A stretch of 64,000 nt of DNA from Bacteroidales bacterium (GTDB lineage Bacteria > Bacteroidota > Bacteroidia > Bacteroidales > FEN-979), in assembly GCA_023231005.1 (NCBI GenBank), contig JALNWG010000001.1, positions 1-64,000 on the forward strand. The letters are read 5' to 3'. A program made the translations under genes and the position numbers. Under the pieces are notes generated by a model that did not search any database, was not told the DNA's origin, and saw nothing but the letters and a program-made list of their open reading frames with translations. Within the stretch, counting starts at the first letter, position 1. Each line of letters opens with the position of its first letter. Of the stretch, positions 52,414 to 61,775 are shown one piece after another.

Positions 52414-54783
52414 ATGAATTTAACAAAATTTTCTTTTCTAGTTTTCTTTTCATTGTTAGCCAATTTGTTGTTCGCTGGCAAGAGTACCGAGAATCCGCTA
52501 ATTTCCATTGTACCTCAACCTGCTCAAATGAAGGTAAGGCCCGGACATTTCACCATTGACAACCAAACCCGGCTTATTGTTATCCCTCCCGATCAGGAAG
52601 CAATAAAGATTGCACATTTTTTTGCCGATCAATTACGCAATTGCGGTGGCCCTGAATTAACGGTCAATACTGTCCCGGAAAATATCCAACAACGACCTGC
52701 CATTGTGCTGATTTTGCGGAAAGAAAAAAACAATAAGCAACAGGAAAAATATGGCTTGACAGTTTCAACAAAAAAAATTGAGATAACATCATGCACCGGA
52801 GCCGGTCTTTTTTACGGCATTCAATCGCTGATTCAGTTACTTCCAATTGAAACAAATCAACCCAATACAGTAAATTCGGTTTCATCATGGAACATATCCT
52901 GTATCAGTATTACGGACTATCCACGTTATTCATACCGTGGCATGCACCTCGATGTATCCCGGCACTTCTTCCCAAAAGAGTTTATCAAACGTTACATTGA
53001 TCTTATCGCGATGTACAAGATGAACACTTTTCACTGGCATTTGACCGATGATCAAGGCTGGCGTATTGAAATCAAAAAATATCCAAAACTTACACAAATT
53101 GCCGCCTGGCATGTTGACCATGAGGATATTCCCTGGAACGACCGTCCTGCAGCAAAACCAGGAGAGAAAGCCACCTATGGTGGTTATTATACCCAGGATG
53201 ATATCCGTGAAATTGTTCAATATGCATCCGAAAGGTATGTTACCATTATTCCCGAGATCGAAATGCCGGCTCATTCGGTGGAAGTTTTAGCAGCCTATCC
53301 TCAATTTTCCTGTACAGGGGAAGCTTTTACAGTTCCAACCGGGACCTACTGGCCCGATAAAGATATTTTATGCGCTGGAAATGATTCGGTTTTCACTTTT
53401 CTTCAGGATGTATTGACTGAGGTAATGACGCTTTTCCCATCGAAATATATCCATATCGGAGGAGATGAGGCAGATAAAACGAATTGGAAAAAATGCCCAA
53501 AATGCCAATCACGGATTGTTTCCGAAGGATTGAAAGATGAGAAAGAACTGCAAAGTTACTTCATTAAAAGAATAGAAAAATTCATCGTTTCCAAAGGAAG
53601 GAAAGTAATCGGATGGGATGAAATCCTGGAAGGTGGACTGGCTCCCGAAGCAACCGTGATGTCATGGCGTGGTGAGGAAGGTGGCATCGCCGCTGCCCAC
53701 CAGGGCCATGATGCCATTATGACCCCGGGGTCTTATTGCTATTTTGATCATTATCAAGCTGATCCTCAATTTGAACCCAAATCAATCGGCGGGTTTACAA
53801 CATTGAAGAAAGTCTATTCCTTTGAACCCACACCGAAAGGACTATCTCCAGTAGAATCAAAGCATATTCTTGGAGCCCAGGGCAATGTTTGGGCCGAATT
53901 TATTCCAACTCCATCCCATGCCGAATATATGGCAGTCCCACGTTTAATAGCCCTCTCAGAGGTGGTATGGTCACCGGAAAACAAACGCAATTGGAACGAT
54001 TTTCAACACCGGATGGTCAATCAGTTTAAACGGTTAGAGTTGATGAAAGTGAATTACAGTAAAGGTTCCATGGCAGTTGGAGTGAACACCCGTTTTGATA
54101 AAAAAACAAAAACCATGCAATTGATCCTGACTTCTGAACAGTTAAACATTCCGATCCATTATTCACTGGATGGAAATGATGTTACTGTGAAATCGCCGCT
54201 ATATGTAAGGCCTGTGGAAATCAAAAGCAATGGAGTGATCAAAGCCGGCCTATTTATCGATGGTAAATTGCAGGAGAAAGCAGTAGAAATGCCCCTGATC
54301 TATCATCGTGCCATTGGAAAACCAGTTAAATATTCTGCTTCATTCTCCGATCGTTATCCTGCCGGAGGGATTACGGCCCTGGTCGATGGTTTGCGAGGTC
54401 CCATTGATCACCGTGCAGGGTTATGGCAGGGATTTTTCGGTAACGATCTCGAAGTGGTAATTGATCTCGGACAGATAGAAACAATCAATTCGATTCAAAT
54501 GAATTTTTTACAGAATCAACGAAGCTGGATCTTTCTCCCTCAACTTGTGGAATACGCTCTATCCTCAGATGGAAAAAAATATCACTCAATAAATGAAATT
54601 TCCAATACCATTTCCCCCAAAGAAGAGCAACCGTTTATTCAACCCTTTAACTTTCAGTTCATGCCCAATACAAAAGCAAGATTTATAAAGGTAAAGGCTA
54701 AGAACCTAGGAAAATGTCCTTCCTGGCATGAGGGAAGCGGAGAAAATTGCTGGATGTTTGCCGACGAGATTGTGGTTTTTTAA
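52414..54783 (+). CDS. Secreted GH20 beta-N-acetylhexosaminidase
   Basis: 789 residues. Signal peptide MNLTKFSFLVFFSLLANLLFA, GH20b domain, then the catalytic barrel with YRGMHLDVSRHFFPKEF, HWHLTDDQGWR and the catalytic D351-E352 pair in HIGGDEADK. A C-terminal chitobiase-like segment and an F5/8 C-like module (about 650-789) follow. It removes terminal GlcNAc or GalNAc from glycans by substrate-assisted catalysis. ATG 52414 is fixed by the signal peptide; the frame is open to 52318. It follows the GH2 gene by 176 nt. Confidence 0.93.
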   Translation: MNLTKFSFLVFFSLLANLLFAGKSTENPLISIVPQPAQMKVRPGHFTIDNQTRLIVIPPDQEAIKIAHFFADQLRNCGGPELTVNTVPENIQQRPAIVLILRKEKNNKQQEKYGLTVSTKKIEITSCTGAGLFYGIQSLIQLLPIETNQPNTVNSVSSWNISCISITDYPRYSYRGMHLDVSRHFFPKEFIKRYIDLIAMYKMNTFHWHLTDDQGWRIEIKKYPKLTQIAAWHVDHEDIPWNDRPAAKPGEKATYGGYYTQDDIREIVQYASERYVTIIPEIEMPAHSVEVLAAYPQFSCTGEAFTVPTGTYWPDKDILCAGNDSVFTFLQDVLTEVMTLFPSKYIHIGGDEADKTNWKKCPKCQSRIVSEGLKDEKELQSYFIKRIEKFIVSKGRKVIGWDEILEGGLAPEATVMSWRGEEGGIAAAHQGHDAIMTPGSYCYFDHYQADPQFEPKSIGGFTTLKKVYSFEPTPKGLSPVESKHILGAQGNVWAEFIPTPSHAEYMAVPRLIALSEVVWSPENKRNWNDFQHRMVNQFKRLELMKVNYSKGSMAVGVNTRFDKKTKTMQLILTSEQLNIPIHYSLDGNDVTVKSPLYVRPVEIKSNGVIKAGLFIDGKLQEKAVEMPLIYHRAIGKPVKYSASFSDRYPAGGITALVDGLRGPIDHRAGLWQGFFGNDLEVVIDLGQIETINSIQMNFLQNQRSWIFLPQLVEYALSSDGKKYHSINEISNTISPKEEQPFIQPFNFQFMPNTKARFIKVKAKNLGKCPSWHEGSGENCWMFADEIVVF

Positions 54784-54785
54784 CC

Positions 54786-54801
54786 AGATCAGGAGATCAG
54801 G
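54786..54801. repeat. Two direct 8-bp units at a convergent gene junction
   Basis: AGATCAGG occurs twice in tandem (54786-54793, 54794-54801), spanning the stop codon of the PAP2/IPC synthase gene, just after the GH20 stop. Confidence 0.4.
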
Positions 54802-55715
54802 TGGATATATTTTTCTAAAAATCGCTGGTAACCCGGCCACTTTAACAACACATATTCATAAAGTGCAATGCCGATTATGGCACAGGCGATTCCCATAATT
54901 ACATCAATCACATAATGATGTCCGGAATAAACAGCTGCGAACCAAATTCCAAGGACAAGTGTTGCAAAGGGAATATTCATCCATTTGCACCTGGCTTTTA
55001 ACCCATAAAAAAAAACAACCATCGGATATGCGCAATGAAGTGAAGGAAGTGCAGCAAATACATTTGAATTCTTTGCGTAAATAAAACCAAAAATTTTGGC
55101 ATGGACCAACTGATCAAAACGGGAAAACCCCGCGATATTTCCGGGTACATTTAAATGAAAATCAAATCCGTATTTAGCTACGTACCAGGGCGGGGCTGCC
55201 GGATGGATATAATATATAGAAAACCCCAACAAGTTGACAAAAAGGAATGTCAATGAAAAATTCAGAAAAAGCCGTTTATTGGTAAAAAAGAGATAAACGG
55301 CAAAAGCAAGTGGAACCGGGATCCAGTTCAGATAAAAAAAACCGCTGATCAAATCAGCTGGAATACTATGATGAATGGAAAAAAATTCGCTCGGTGTTAA
55401 AGTTGTTCCTTCAACCCTGACAGCAAACAGATATTTTTCAAGGTTATATATTCCGGCAATGTCAACTCTCGCAAATTGATAATTCGGGAAGATCCGCATG
55501 GCATCATAAACAATAGCAAAAACGGCAAAAACAGTAAATCCCAGAATGAATTTCCGGCTTCCCTTTCCGGCAAAAAAACAAATATTGAATGCCAGAATAA
55601 TGGCCCAATGATCCGGACGCAAATCAGAACAAATCTGCATTACCGACAAATAAACAATTGAGGCAACTATTACGAATAGCGATCCAGCGGGGAGTATCTG
55701 AAATTTTCTTCTCAT
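54789..55715 (-). CDS. PAP2-family inositol phosphorylceramide synthase candidate
   Basis: 308 residues with about six to eight membrane helices. The Aur1-like motifs are present: IHPAAPPWY (170-178), PSLHCAYP with H227, and SGHHYVID with H266/H267 and D271, the catalytic His-His-Asp set of PAP2/IPC synthases. It would move phosphoinositol from phosphatidylinositol to ceramide, or act as a related lipid phosphatase/transferase. Its position at the end of the inositol lipid operon supports the IPC synthase reading (inference). It is 27 nt after the DUF4833 gene and converges on the GH20 gene. Confidence 0.8.
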   Translation of the reverse strand: MRRKFQILPAGSLFVIVASIVYLSVMQICSDLRPDHWAIILAFNICFFAGKGSRKFILGFTVFAVFAIVYDAMRIFPNYQFARVDIAGIYNLEKYLFAVRVEGTTLTPSEFFSIHHSIPADLISGFFYLNWIPVPLAFAVYLFFTNKRLFLNFSLTFLFVNLLGFSIYYIHPAAPPWYVAKYGFDFHLNVPGNIAGFSRFDQLVHAKIFGFIYAKNSNVFAALPSLHCAYPMVVFFYGLKARCKWMNIPFATLVLGIWFAAVYSGHHYVIDVIMGIACAIIGIALYEYVLLKWPGYQRFLEKYIHLIS

Positions 55716-55742
55716 CCTTTTCTGATTAATTGAAGTTCCCCA

Positions 55743-56300
55743 CTATGGAATAACCCTTTCATTTACAGCACTTCCACTTGCTGGATCAATCCCATAAATA
55801 TCGATATATTTCACCGAGGAGGGTACTCCCAGTGAATTGGTCACCGAAGCAATAAAAAGATGGGTGAACTCAGCCATCTTCCCATTTATCACGATCATTG
55901 TTTTATAGGAATTGGCTTTCACGGCAGGAACCAGATAGAGCTCCTTTTTTTTATAGTATTTAAAATGGAAACTATAACGACCTTTTTCTCCTTTTTGTAT
56001 CTCTAATCCATATAACATCCTTTGAATTGATGAAAGCTCTTTACGTTGTCCTCCTTCTTCATACCGGATCCAATAAGCATGTAAGGGATTTCCCTGATTG
56101 ATTGTCCCATCCGGTTTCAGGTTCAACTCATAAGCAATGGTATTCCGGTTATGGGTGCGTTGCACAAAAAAAAGTAATTTTTCATTCCGTTGTGGAACCG
56201 GATAATTATGCTCTCCAGCAGGGTTATCGGTTCCATCACTATGTATCGAATGAAAAACCGGAATCAATATGTAACTAATTAAAAGGAGGATGGTTTTCAT
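55743..56300 (-). CDS. DUF4833 protein of the inositol lipid operon
   Basis: 185 residues. An N-terminal signal-like segment (MKTILLLISYILIPVFHS) precedes a single DUF4833 domain: KLLFFVQRTHNRNTIAYELN, HAYWIRYEEGGQRKELS and KAELYLVPAV-like ELYLVPAVKANSY. The biochemical role is unknown; the domain occurs next to inositol lipid genes in Bacteroidota, from my recollection. Periplasmic location is inferred from the signal. It lies 11 nt downstream of the phosphatidyltransferase gene. Confidence 0.8.
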   Translation of the reverse strand: MKTILLLISYILIPVFHSIHSDGTDNPAGEHNYPVPQRNEKLLFFVQRTHNRNTIAYELNLKPDGTINQGNPLHAYWIRYEEGGQRKELSSIQRMLYGLEIQKGEKGRYSFHFKYYKKKELYLVPAVKANSYKTMIVINGKMAEFTHLFIASVTNSLGVPSSVKYIDIYGIDPASGSAVNERVIP

Positions 56301-56311
56301 GGTTCAATATC

Positions 56312-57004
56312 CTAATTTTGCTTCTCTATTTCTTTTTTACCAGAAATTAATCTGCCTATTGCTGTGATATTGGAAAAGATTGCAACAAAAACCAAAGGAT
56401 AGATAAAAATCGAAATTGTTTCGACAATGGCAATGGGAAAACACGAGATAAAGAGTCTCTGATTCCCTCCGAAACAAGCTGAAACGATGCCACAAATCAA
56501 TGCAGAAATACTGATGATCACGACCCTCTCAGGCCGTTGCATCAATCCCGCCTTACATTCAATCCCCAACCCTTCTGAACGGGCTCTTACATAACTTACC
56601 ATCATCGAACCAATCAAGGCAATAAAGGCAATAATAGAACCCAGAAAATAATGTCGGGATACCAGAAAATAGCAAATTCCAAAAAACATCACCAACTCAC
56701 TGTAACGATCCAATACCGAGTCAAAAAGAGCGCCGAAACGGGAAGCCATTTTCCCTTCGCGGGCCAGCCGTCCATCAAGAATATCAAAAAAACCGGCAAA
56801 AAGGATTAATCCACCTCCCCATGCCAAAGGAGTTAGATCGTTATGCGGCCGGTAATCAGCCCCATAAATCATAACGATAGTCGCCATGAGGGTGATTAAA
56901 AATCCGATGGTGGTAATAATATTCGGAGTGATTTTCAGGGTGATCAACACCTTTACGAGCGGTTGAATCAACCAATAAATAAATTTCTGGAGCATCTCTT
57001 TCAT
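56312..57004 (-). CDS. CDP-alcohol phosphatidyltransferase, candidate phosphatidylinositol phosphate synthase
   Basis: 230 residues, about six membrane helices. The CDP-OH-P signature is complete: D77-G-x2-A81-R82-x8-G91-x3-D95-x3-D99 with an extra D74. It joins CDP-diacylglycerol to an alcohol phosphate. With a MIPS gene in the same operon the acceptor is probably inositol-3-phosphate (PIP synthase), as in the Bacteroides thetaiotaomicron cluster around BT_1523; that is recalled knowledge plus inference. The closely related PgsA and Pcs functions are alternatives. It starts 12 nt after the DUF5686 gene stop. Confidence 0.85.
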   Translation of the reverse strand: MKEMLQKFIYWLIQPLVKVLITLKITPNIITTIGFLITLMATIVMIYGADYRPHNDLTPLAWGGGLILFAGFFDILDGRLAREGKMASRFGALFDSVLDRYSELVMFFGICYFLVSRHYFLGSIIAFIALIGSMMVSYVRARSEGLGIECKAGLMQRPERVVIISISALICGIVSACFGGNQRLFISCFPIAIVETISIFIYPLVFVAIFSNITAIGRLISGKKEIEKQN

Positions 57005-57016
57005 AACACCTGGATA

Positions 57017-59575
57017 TTAAAAATCAAATCGGAACCGGGCCCTGATTCCAAGACCCGACACATGGGGTTGATCAAGATACGTGAGTCTTTTAACTAAATC
57101 AACCCTGAAAAATTTCAGAATATTGGAAATTCCCACACTCATTTCTACATACGGTCCCTTATCCAAGGTAAAGGTGACCGGCGTTCCCTGATTATCGACC
57201 GGGAACCTGAAAAGGTCAGGATTGGTAGCAGGATCATTCAGTGGTGTCAACCGTCCATATAATACTTTGGCGGTGATCACTTCGCGCCATTTTAATTTTT
57301 TAATCAGCGGAATTTTATTAAATATAAAGCCATTGAAACAATGATCAATATTCAACGAAACATATTCGTCGCTAACAAATTCCAGAAAATTCATGAGGTT
57401 ATAGGAATTGATCTGATAGGAATAAGTTTGATTGGCCCGGTGAATAAACAATAAAGGATAAGGAACCTTCCCAAATATTTTTCCCCCTTCGATGATAACA
57501 TCAGTATATCCAAGAACGGAAAGATAAAACCTTTTGGAAATACTCAGTTTCACATTCAGATAGTCATAATCATTTTTTATGCTTTTTGACCCAAAAGCCA
57601 ATTGCAATTGAGTAACCGGATATTTACTGGCCATCGGAATCCGGTATTGTTTTCCTTGATAAAAATGTTCCTGGGGTGCATACCGGAGTGTGAGTCCAAT
57701 CTCCGAGATGTCAATATATGCAGGATCATTTATATGAAGTAAATAATCGGTGGTATTGAAATAAAGATCACCAGCCGGAATTTGATGGGTAAACTGATAT
57801 CCGAGGTTAAATGAAAAATGATTTTTGAATTCGTTCAGATGTTCTATGCGAAACGTTTTGTTGTAAAAAAGTTTATTATTCACCCCCCGCTTGAATGAAA
57901 GCAGGAAATTATCTTCCTGGACAAACTGCAATTCTTGTCCCGGAATTTTGGTTTCATCCTGATAACTGACCCGGATCGATTTTACCGGGAATTCAAAGAT
58001 TGAACGATTGGAAAGTGAAAAAGTCGTCCCCACGTAATATTTGAATTTCTGGTCTGTAAAACCATAAGCAAGATATGTTTCAAGGTTGATTCGTTTGCTG
58101 AACTTATCCGTGGTTCTCCCTCCTACCCGTAACCGGTATCCTTCAATCGGGTTATAGCTGTAAAAGGTATTTACCGGGCCTATTTCGAAATAGCCCAGGT
58201 CACGATAGCCTGCAAACAGAAGCATGATGATGTTCATGGTATGTTTAAATACCGGAATATGCTCCACACTGTCGATCATCGCATAGGTTCCGCTTTCAGA
58301 TTTTGTCAGGGGCTGATGGCGGTGGGCTTCCCAGAATGTCGAGGATCGTTGGTTAGAAATATCGGCTTCATACTTTTCTTCCTGGGTCAGAACACTATCG
58401 GGAATTTTCTGATTCAGTGCGATATTCCGATAAGAAACAAATCGTTCGCCATAAATTCCAACCCCGTCTTTACTGAGTCCGAAATCTATCCCGATAAAAT
58501 CATCTTTCAACATGAATCCACTATTATTTACCCGCGAAAAATTCTGGACAATTTTTACCTCTTTGGCCCAATTCAGATTAATATCTTTAGGAACCGAAAT
58601 TTCAATACTTTTAACAGCATAGCTGCTATCGGCAGTAATAAACAAAAAACCCTGAAAAAGCATATCTGTCCTATTCCGCGGGGAAAATAACATTTTGTAA
58701 CACCGTACACTATCAAGTACTACGGTGTCCATGATGAAAAAACGGTAAAATGATGGGGCGGTATTGGCAATGGGACTGAGAAATATATTGGTCAAAAACA
58801 TAACATCATGATCATAAATATTAATATCCTGATACATATATTTCAGGTATTCAGTCATCCCCTGGTTATTCAAATATCCCTCAAAGGTGACCATCTTGTT
58901 GCCTTTAATGATCTCTTTGGTTTTTTTAGGAGATTTTTGTGAGTAGTAATCCGATAGTGTCTCCTTCAGGTATAACGGCAAGATCTCTTTCCCCGCTATC
59001 TTAGTTGTATCAACGTTATTAAAGATAAATTTAAATTTTTTCAGATAACGTCGGCTTTTAAATTTTTCATTGAGGTTACTAAGGGCAAACTGGATTTTTT
59101 CATATTTTTCATACTGGAAGGAATTGAATTGTTCTTTTCTGTTCTCCTCTTTATGAGCAATTACCTGATTAATAAGCGCCACCGCGGGATTATCCTTATT
59201 GCGATATTTGGTTGTCTGGGGCTTGACGACCACTTCGTTCAATTGTTTAGTCTGGGGCTTCAACTTAACATCAAGTATTTGGGTTCTCCCGGTTAACAAG
59301 GGTTTTTCAATAGATTCATATCCAAGGCAGGAAAATTGAACCTTTTGAGAAGTCTTCTTTCCTGTCAGATAATAATTGCCATCCATATCGGTCGTGGTTC
59401 CGGTATTGGTTTTGACAAAAACAATAGCAACCATTGGCAATGGTTCATTGGTTACAGCATCTGTAACTTTTCCCTTTACGATGGTTTGCCCCACAATTTG
59501 GGCATGGATGTCAGGGGTAAAGAACAGGAAAACAGAAAATATCAAAAAACTATATCGAAGAATTTTTAATCTCAC
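57017..59575 (-). CDS. DUF5686/carboxypeptidase-regulatory-like outer-membrane protein in the inositol lipid operon
   Basis: 852 residues from GTG 59575, which gives a signal peptide MRLKILRYSFLIFSVFLFF...IHAQ. A CarboxypepD_reg-like domain follows (about 30-115; VKGKVTDAVTNEPLPMVAIV, TTTDMDGNYYL, FSCLGYESIEKPL), then DUF5686 and a beta-barrel ending in ARFRFDF. It is a paralogue of the protein at 42542-45058. It overlaps the end of the gtrA gene by 26 nt. Placement inside a lipid operon suggests an envelope job connected with the lipid, but no function is known. Confidence 0.84.
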   Translation of the reverse strand: MRLKILRYSFLIFSVFLFFTPDIHAQIVGQTIVKGKVTDAVTNEPLPMVAIVFVKTNTGTTTDMDGNYYLTGKKTSQKVQFSCLGYESIEKPLLTGRTQILDVKLKPQTKQLNEVVVKPQTTKYRNKDNPAVALINQVIAHKEENRKEQFNSFQYEKYEKIQFALSNLNEKFKSRRYLKKFKFIFNNVDTTKIAGKEILPLYLKETLSDYYSQKSPKKTKEIIKGNKMVTFEGYLNNQGMTEYLKYMYQDINIYDHDVMFLTNIFLSPIANTAPSFYRFFIMDTVVLDSVRCYKMLFSPRNRTDMLFQGFLFITADSSYAVKSIEISVPKDINLNWAKEVKIVQNFSRVNNSGFMLKDDFIGIDFGLSKDGVGIYGERFVSYRNIALNQKIPDSVLTQEEKYEADISNQRSSTFWEAHRHQPLTKSESGTYAMIDSVEHIPVFKHTMNIIMLLFAGYRDLGYFEIGPVNTFYSYNPIEGYRLRVGGRTTDKFSKRINLETYLAYGFTDQKFKYYVGTTFSLSNRSIFEFPVKSIRVSYQDETKIPGQELQFVQEDNFLLSFKRGVNNKLFYNKTFRIEHLNEFKNHFSFNLGYQFTHQIPAGDLYFNTTDYLLHINDPAYIDISEIGLTLRYAPQEHFYQGKQYRIPMASKYPVTQLQLAFGSKSIKNDYDYLNVKLSISKRFYLSVLGYTDVIIEGGKIFGKVPYPLLFIHRANQTYSYQINSYNLMNFLEFVSDEYVSLNIDHCFNGFIFNKIPLIKKLKWREVITAKVLYGRLTPLNDPATNPDLFRFPVDNQGTPVTFTLDKGPYVEMSVGISNILKFFRVDLVKRLTYLDQPHVSGLGIRARFRFDF

Positions 59576-59951
59576 GTGAAGTATTAAAAACAAATTTTTT
59601 AAAAAGTAAAAAGTTAAAGAAAATGCCAACCATAACAGCAGTGATAACTTTGGACACTACATAATTTATATGTCCAAAGTTGGTAAGAAGATATACTCCA
59701 CTAATATTAAAAAGAATACTTCCACTCCAAACAAGAAAATAACGAACAGCCTGCCATGATCTTTTTCCCTCGGTCGCTTTAAAAACCCACCGTCGGTTGA
59801 TGATAAAATTCGTAATGCCTCCTACAACCGAACCAGTGGAAGTAGAAAACAGATACCATAGTCCACAAGCCTCCGTAAGGAGGATGGTGACCGAAAAATC
59901 CACCATAGTAGCGATGAATGACGAGCACTGAGATTTTATGAAAGCATGCAT
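59550..59951 (-). CDS. GtrA family membrane protein
   Basis: 133 residues with four membrane helices and the GtrA pattern SVVGGITNFIINRRWVF and FNFLLFKKFVF. GtrA-like proteins are thought to help flip lipid-linked sugars (bactoprenol glucose) across the membrane. ATG 59951 is preferred, 13 nt after the PgpA-like stop; an in-frame TTG at 59975 would overlap that gene. Within this operon it could translocate a lipid or glycosylated inositol lipid, which is inference only. Confidence 0.83.
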   Translation of the reverse strand: MHAFIKSQCSSFIATMVDFSVTILLTEACGLWYLFSTSTGSVVGGITNFIINRRWVFKATEGKRSWQAVRYFLVWSGSILFNISGVYLLTNFGHINYVVSKVITAVMVGIFFNFLLFKKFVFNTSREIKNSSI

Positions 59952-59964
59952 AGCTTCATGGGTT

Positions 59965-60447
59965 CTAAAAGGCAAAAAGACCAGGAAAAATCAGAAAAAC
60001 GATCTGAATGAAAATATTCGAATAAATGCCCGCTAAAACATCGTCAACCATTACCCCCCAGCCACCCGGAAGTTTTTCGGAAGAACGGATTCCCAATGGC
60101 TTGGCAATATCAAACATTCGGAATAAAATAAAAGCAAGAATCACCGAAAGCCATCCAGATGGGGTCCAAAGCAAAGCGACCCACATCCCGACCATTTCAT
60201 CGACCACCACCTTTGATGGATCTTCACCCCATCGTGGGATCATCTTATTGGTTCCAATGATGCCTAAAACAGTAAAAACCAAAATCAGTAAGATCAGGAG
60301 AAAAGAAGATTGCGGGCAATATTGCCTGATCAGGATAGCTGGGACCAGGGCACCAATTGCGCCCATGGTCCCTGGAGCTAAAGGGATCAAGCCCAGACCA
60401 AATCCAGACACAATCCATTTCCAGAAGTCTGGTTTACAGTTCTTCAT
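59965..60447 (-). CDS. PgpA-family lipid phosphatase, candidate phosphatidylinositol phosphate phosphatase
   Basis: 160 residues and about four membrane helices. PgpA motifs are present: GLIPLAPGTMGA, KVVVDEMVGMW, FRMFDIAKPLGIR and GVMVDDVLAG. PgpA normally removes the phosphate from phosphatidylglycerophosphate; beside MIPS and a CDP-alcohol transferase it probably dephosphorylates phosphatidylinositol phosphate to phosphatidylinositol. ATG 60447 overlaps the MIPS gene end by 14 nt; a TTG at 60456 is also in frame. Confidence 0.85.
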   Translation of the reverse strand: MKNCKPDFWKWIVSGFGLGLIPLAPGTMGAIGALVPAILIRQYCPQSSFLLILLILVFTVLGIIGTNKMIPRWGEDPSKVVVDEMVGMWVALLWTPSGWLSVILAFILFRMFDIAKPLGIRSSEKLPGGWGVMVDDVLAGIYSNIFIQIVFLIFPGLFAF

Positions 60448-61747
60448 AATAATCAAGACCGAGGTGAGTAATCAAATTTTCACCCTGGAGATGACGAAGT
60501 GTGTTTTCGAGTTTCATCAACTGGCGGAACAGGTCATGTTGTGGAGGAAGGTCGGGTAAAGATTGTGGTGATTTGAAGAAGAACGACAGCCACTCCTGAA
60601 TTCCATACATTCCAGAACGCTTAGCCAGGTCAAGTAATAAAGCAAGATCCAAAACAATCGGAGCGGCCAGGATAGAATCGCGGCACAGGAAATTTATTTT
60701 GATCTGCATCTTATATCCAAGCCATCCAAAAATGTCGATATTATCCCAGCTTTCATTGTTGTCACCCCTTGGAGGATAATAATTGATACGGATTTTATGG
60801 TAGAGATCATGGTAAAGGTCGGGATTCAGCTTAGGTTCCAGAATATTATCGAGACTACCCAGTTTTGAGACCTCTTTTGTTTTGAAACTTTCCGGATCAT
60901 CAAGCACTTCGCCGTCGCGATTTCCAAGAATATTGGTTGAAAACCAACCATTTATCCCAAGATTCCTGGCTTTAAGCCCCGGTGCAATAATTGTTTTCAT
61001 CAAGGTTTGTCCGGTTTTAAAATCTTTTCCACCGATCGGGTTCTTCATTTTACGGGCCAATTCGACCATGGCGGGAAAATCGCATGAAAGATTGGGAGCT
61101 CCATTGGCATAAGGGATTCCTGATTTAAGGGCGGCATAAGCATAAATCATGCTGGGAGCAATGTTGGGATCGTTATTGCGCAACCCCTCTTCAAAAGCAT
61201 CCAGAGTTTGATGAACAGGGCCGGCTTGAAGATAAATTTCTGTAGAAGCACACCAAACCATAACCAGCCTGGAGCAATGATGTTCTTCCTTGAATTGTTC
61301 AATATCTTTCATCAGAGCTTTTGCAAGATCCATCTTTGTTGGGGCGGATTTCACATGGTGTCCATCGAGATTATGGACAAAGTGCTGGTCAAAAACTCCT
61401 TTCATTGGTTTGACCCCGGATAATTCAGATTTCAGCACATCAAGCTGCTGTTGGTCTAACACACCTGCTTTTGAAGCAGATTCATAAGCGTTATCAGGAA
61501 AAATATCCCATGCCCCGAATTCTATATCTTTCAGGTTGGCTAAGGGAACAAAATCCTTGATTTTTGGATTGCGGTTTTCAGTACGTTTACCAAGCCGGAT
61601 ACTTCCCATTTGAGTATATGATCCGATGGGGAGAGCTATTCCTTTCCGAACGGCAAAAACACCTGCAATGAGCGTAGTAGCAACTGCTCCAAGCCCGGGC
61701 AATAAAATACCCAGCTTCCCTTCACATTTTTCAATTTTTGTTTTCAT
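60434..61747 (-). CDS. Inositol-3-phosphate synthase (MIPS)
   Basis: 437 residues. It cyclises glucose-6-phosphate to 1D-myo-inositol 3-phosphate using NAD. The Rossmann motif is GILLPGLGAVATTLIAG near the N-terminus. Catalytic-region signatures are NPIGGKDFKTGQTLMKTI and NGWFSTNILGNRDGEVLDD, and SWDNIDIFGWLG with later Lys/Asp segments also fits. Length is near that of the Bacteroidota/archaeal short type. It lies 28 nt downstream of tetR with no terminator between, and overlaps the PgpA-like gene. Confidence 0.93.
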   Translation of the reverse strand: MKTKIEKCEGKLGILLPGLGAVATTLIAGVFAVRKGIALPIGSYTQMGSIRLGKRTENRNPKIKDFVPLANLKDIEFGAWDIFPDNAYESASKAGVLDQQQLDVLKSELSGVKPMKGVFDQHFVHNLDGHHVKSAPTKMDLAKALMKDIEQFKEEHHCSRLVMVWCASTEIYLQAGPVHQTLDAFEEGLRNNDPNIAPSMIYAYAALKSGIPYANGAPNLSCDFPAMVELARKMKNPIGGKDFKTGQTLMKTIIAPGLKARNLGINGWFSTNILGNRDGEVLDDPESFKTKEVSKLGSLDNILEPKLNPDLYHDLYHKIRINYYPPRGDNNESWDNIDIFGWLGYKMQIKINFLCRDSILAAPIVLDLALLLDLAKRSGMYGIQEWLSFFFKSPQSLPDLPPQHDLFRQLMKLENTLRHLQGENLITHLGLDYYEEL

Positions 61748-61775
61748 GTTATTAATGGTTTATTGATATATTGTA

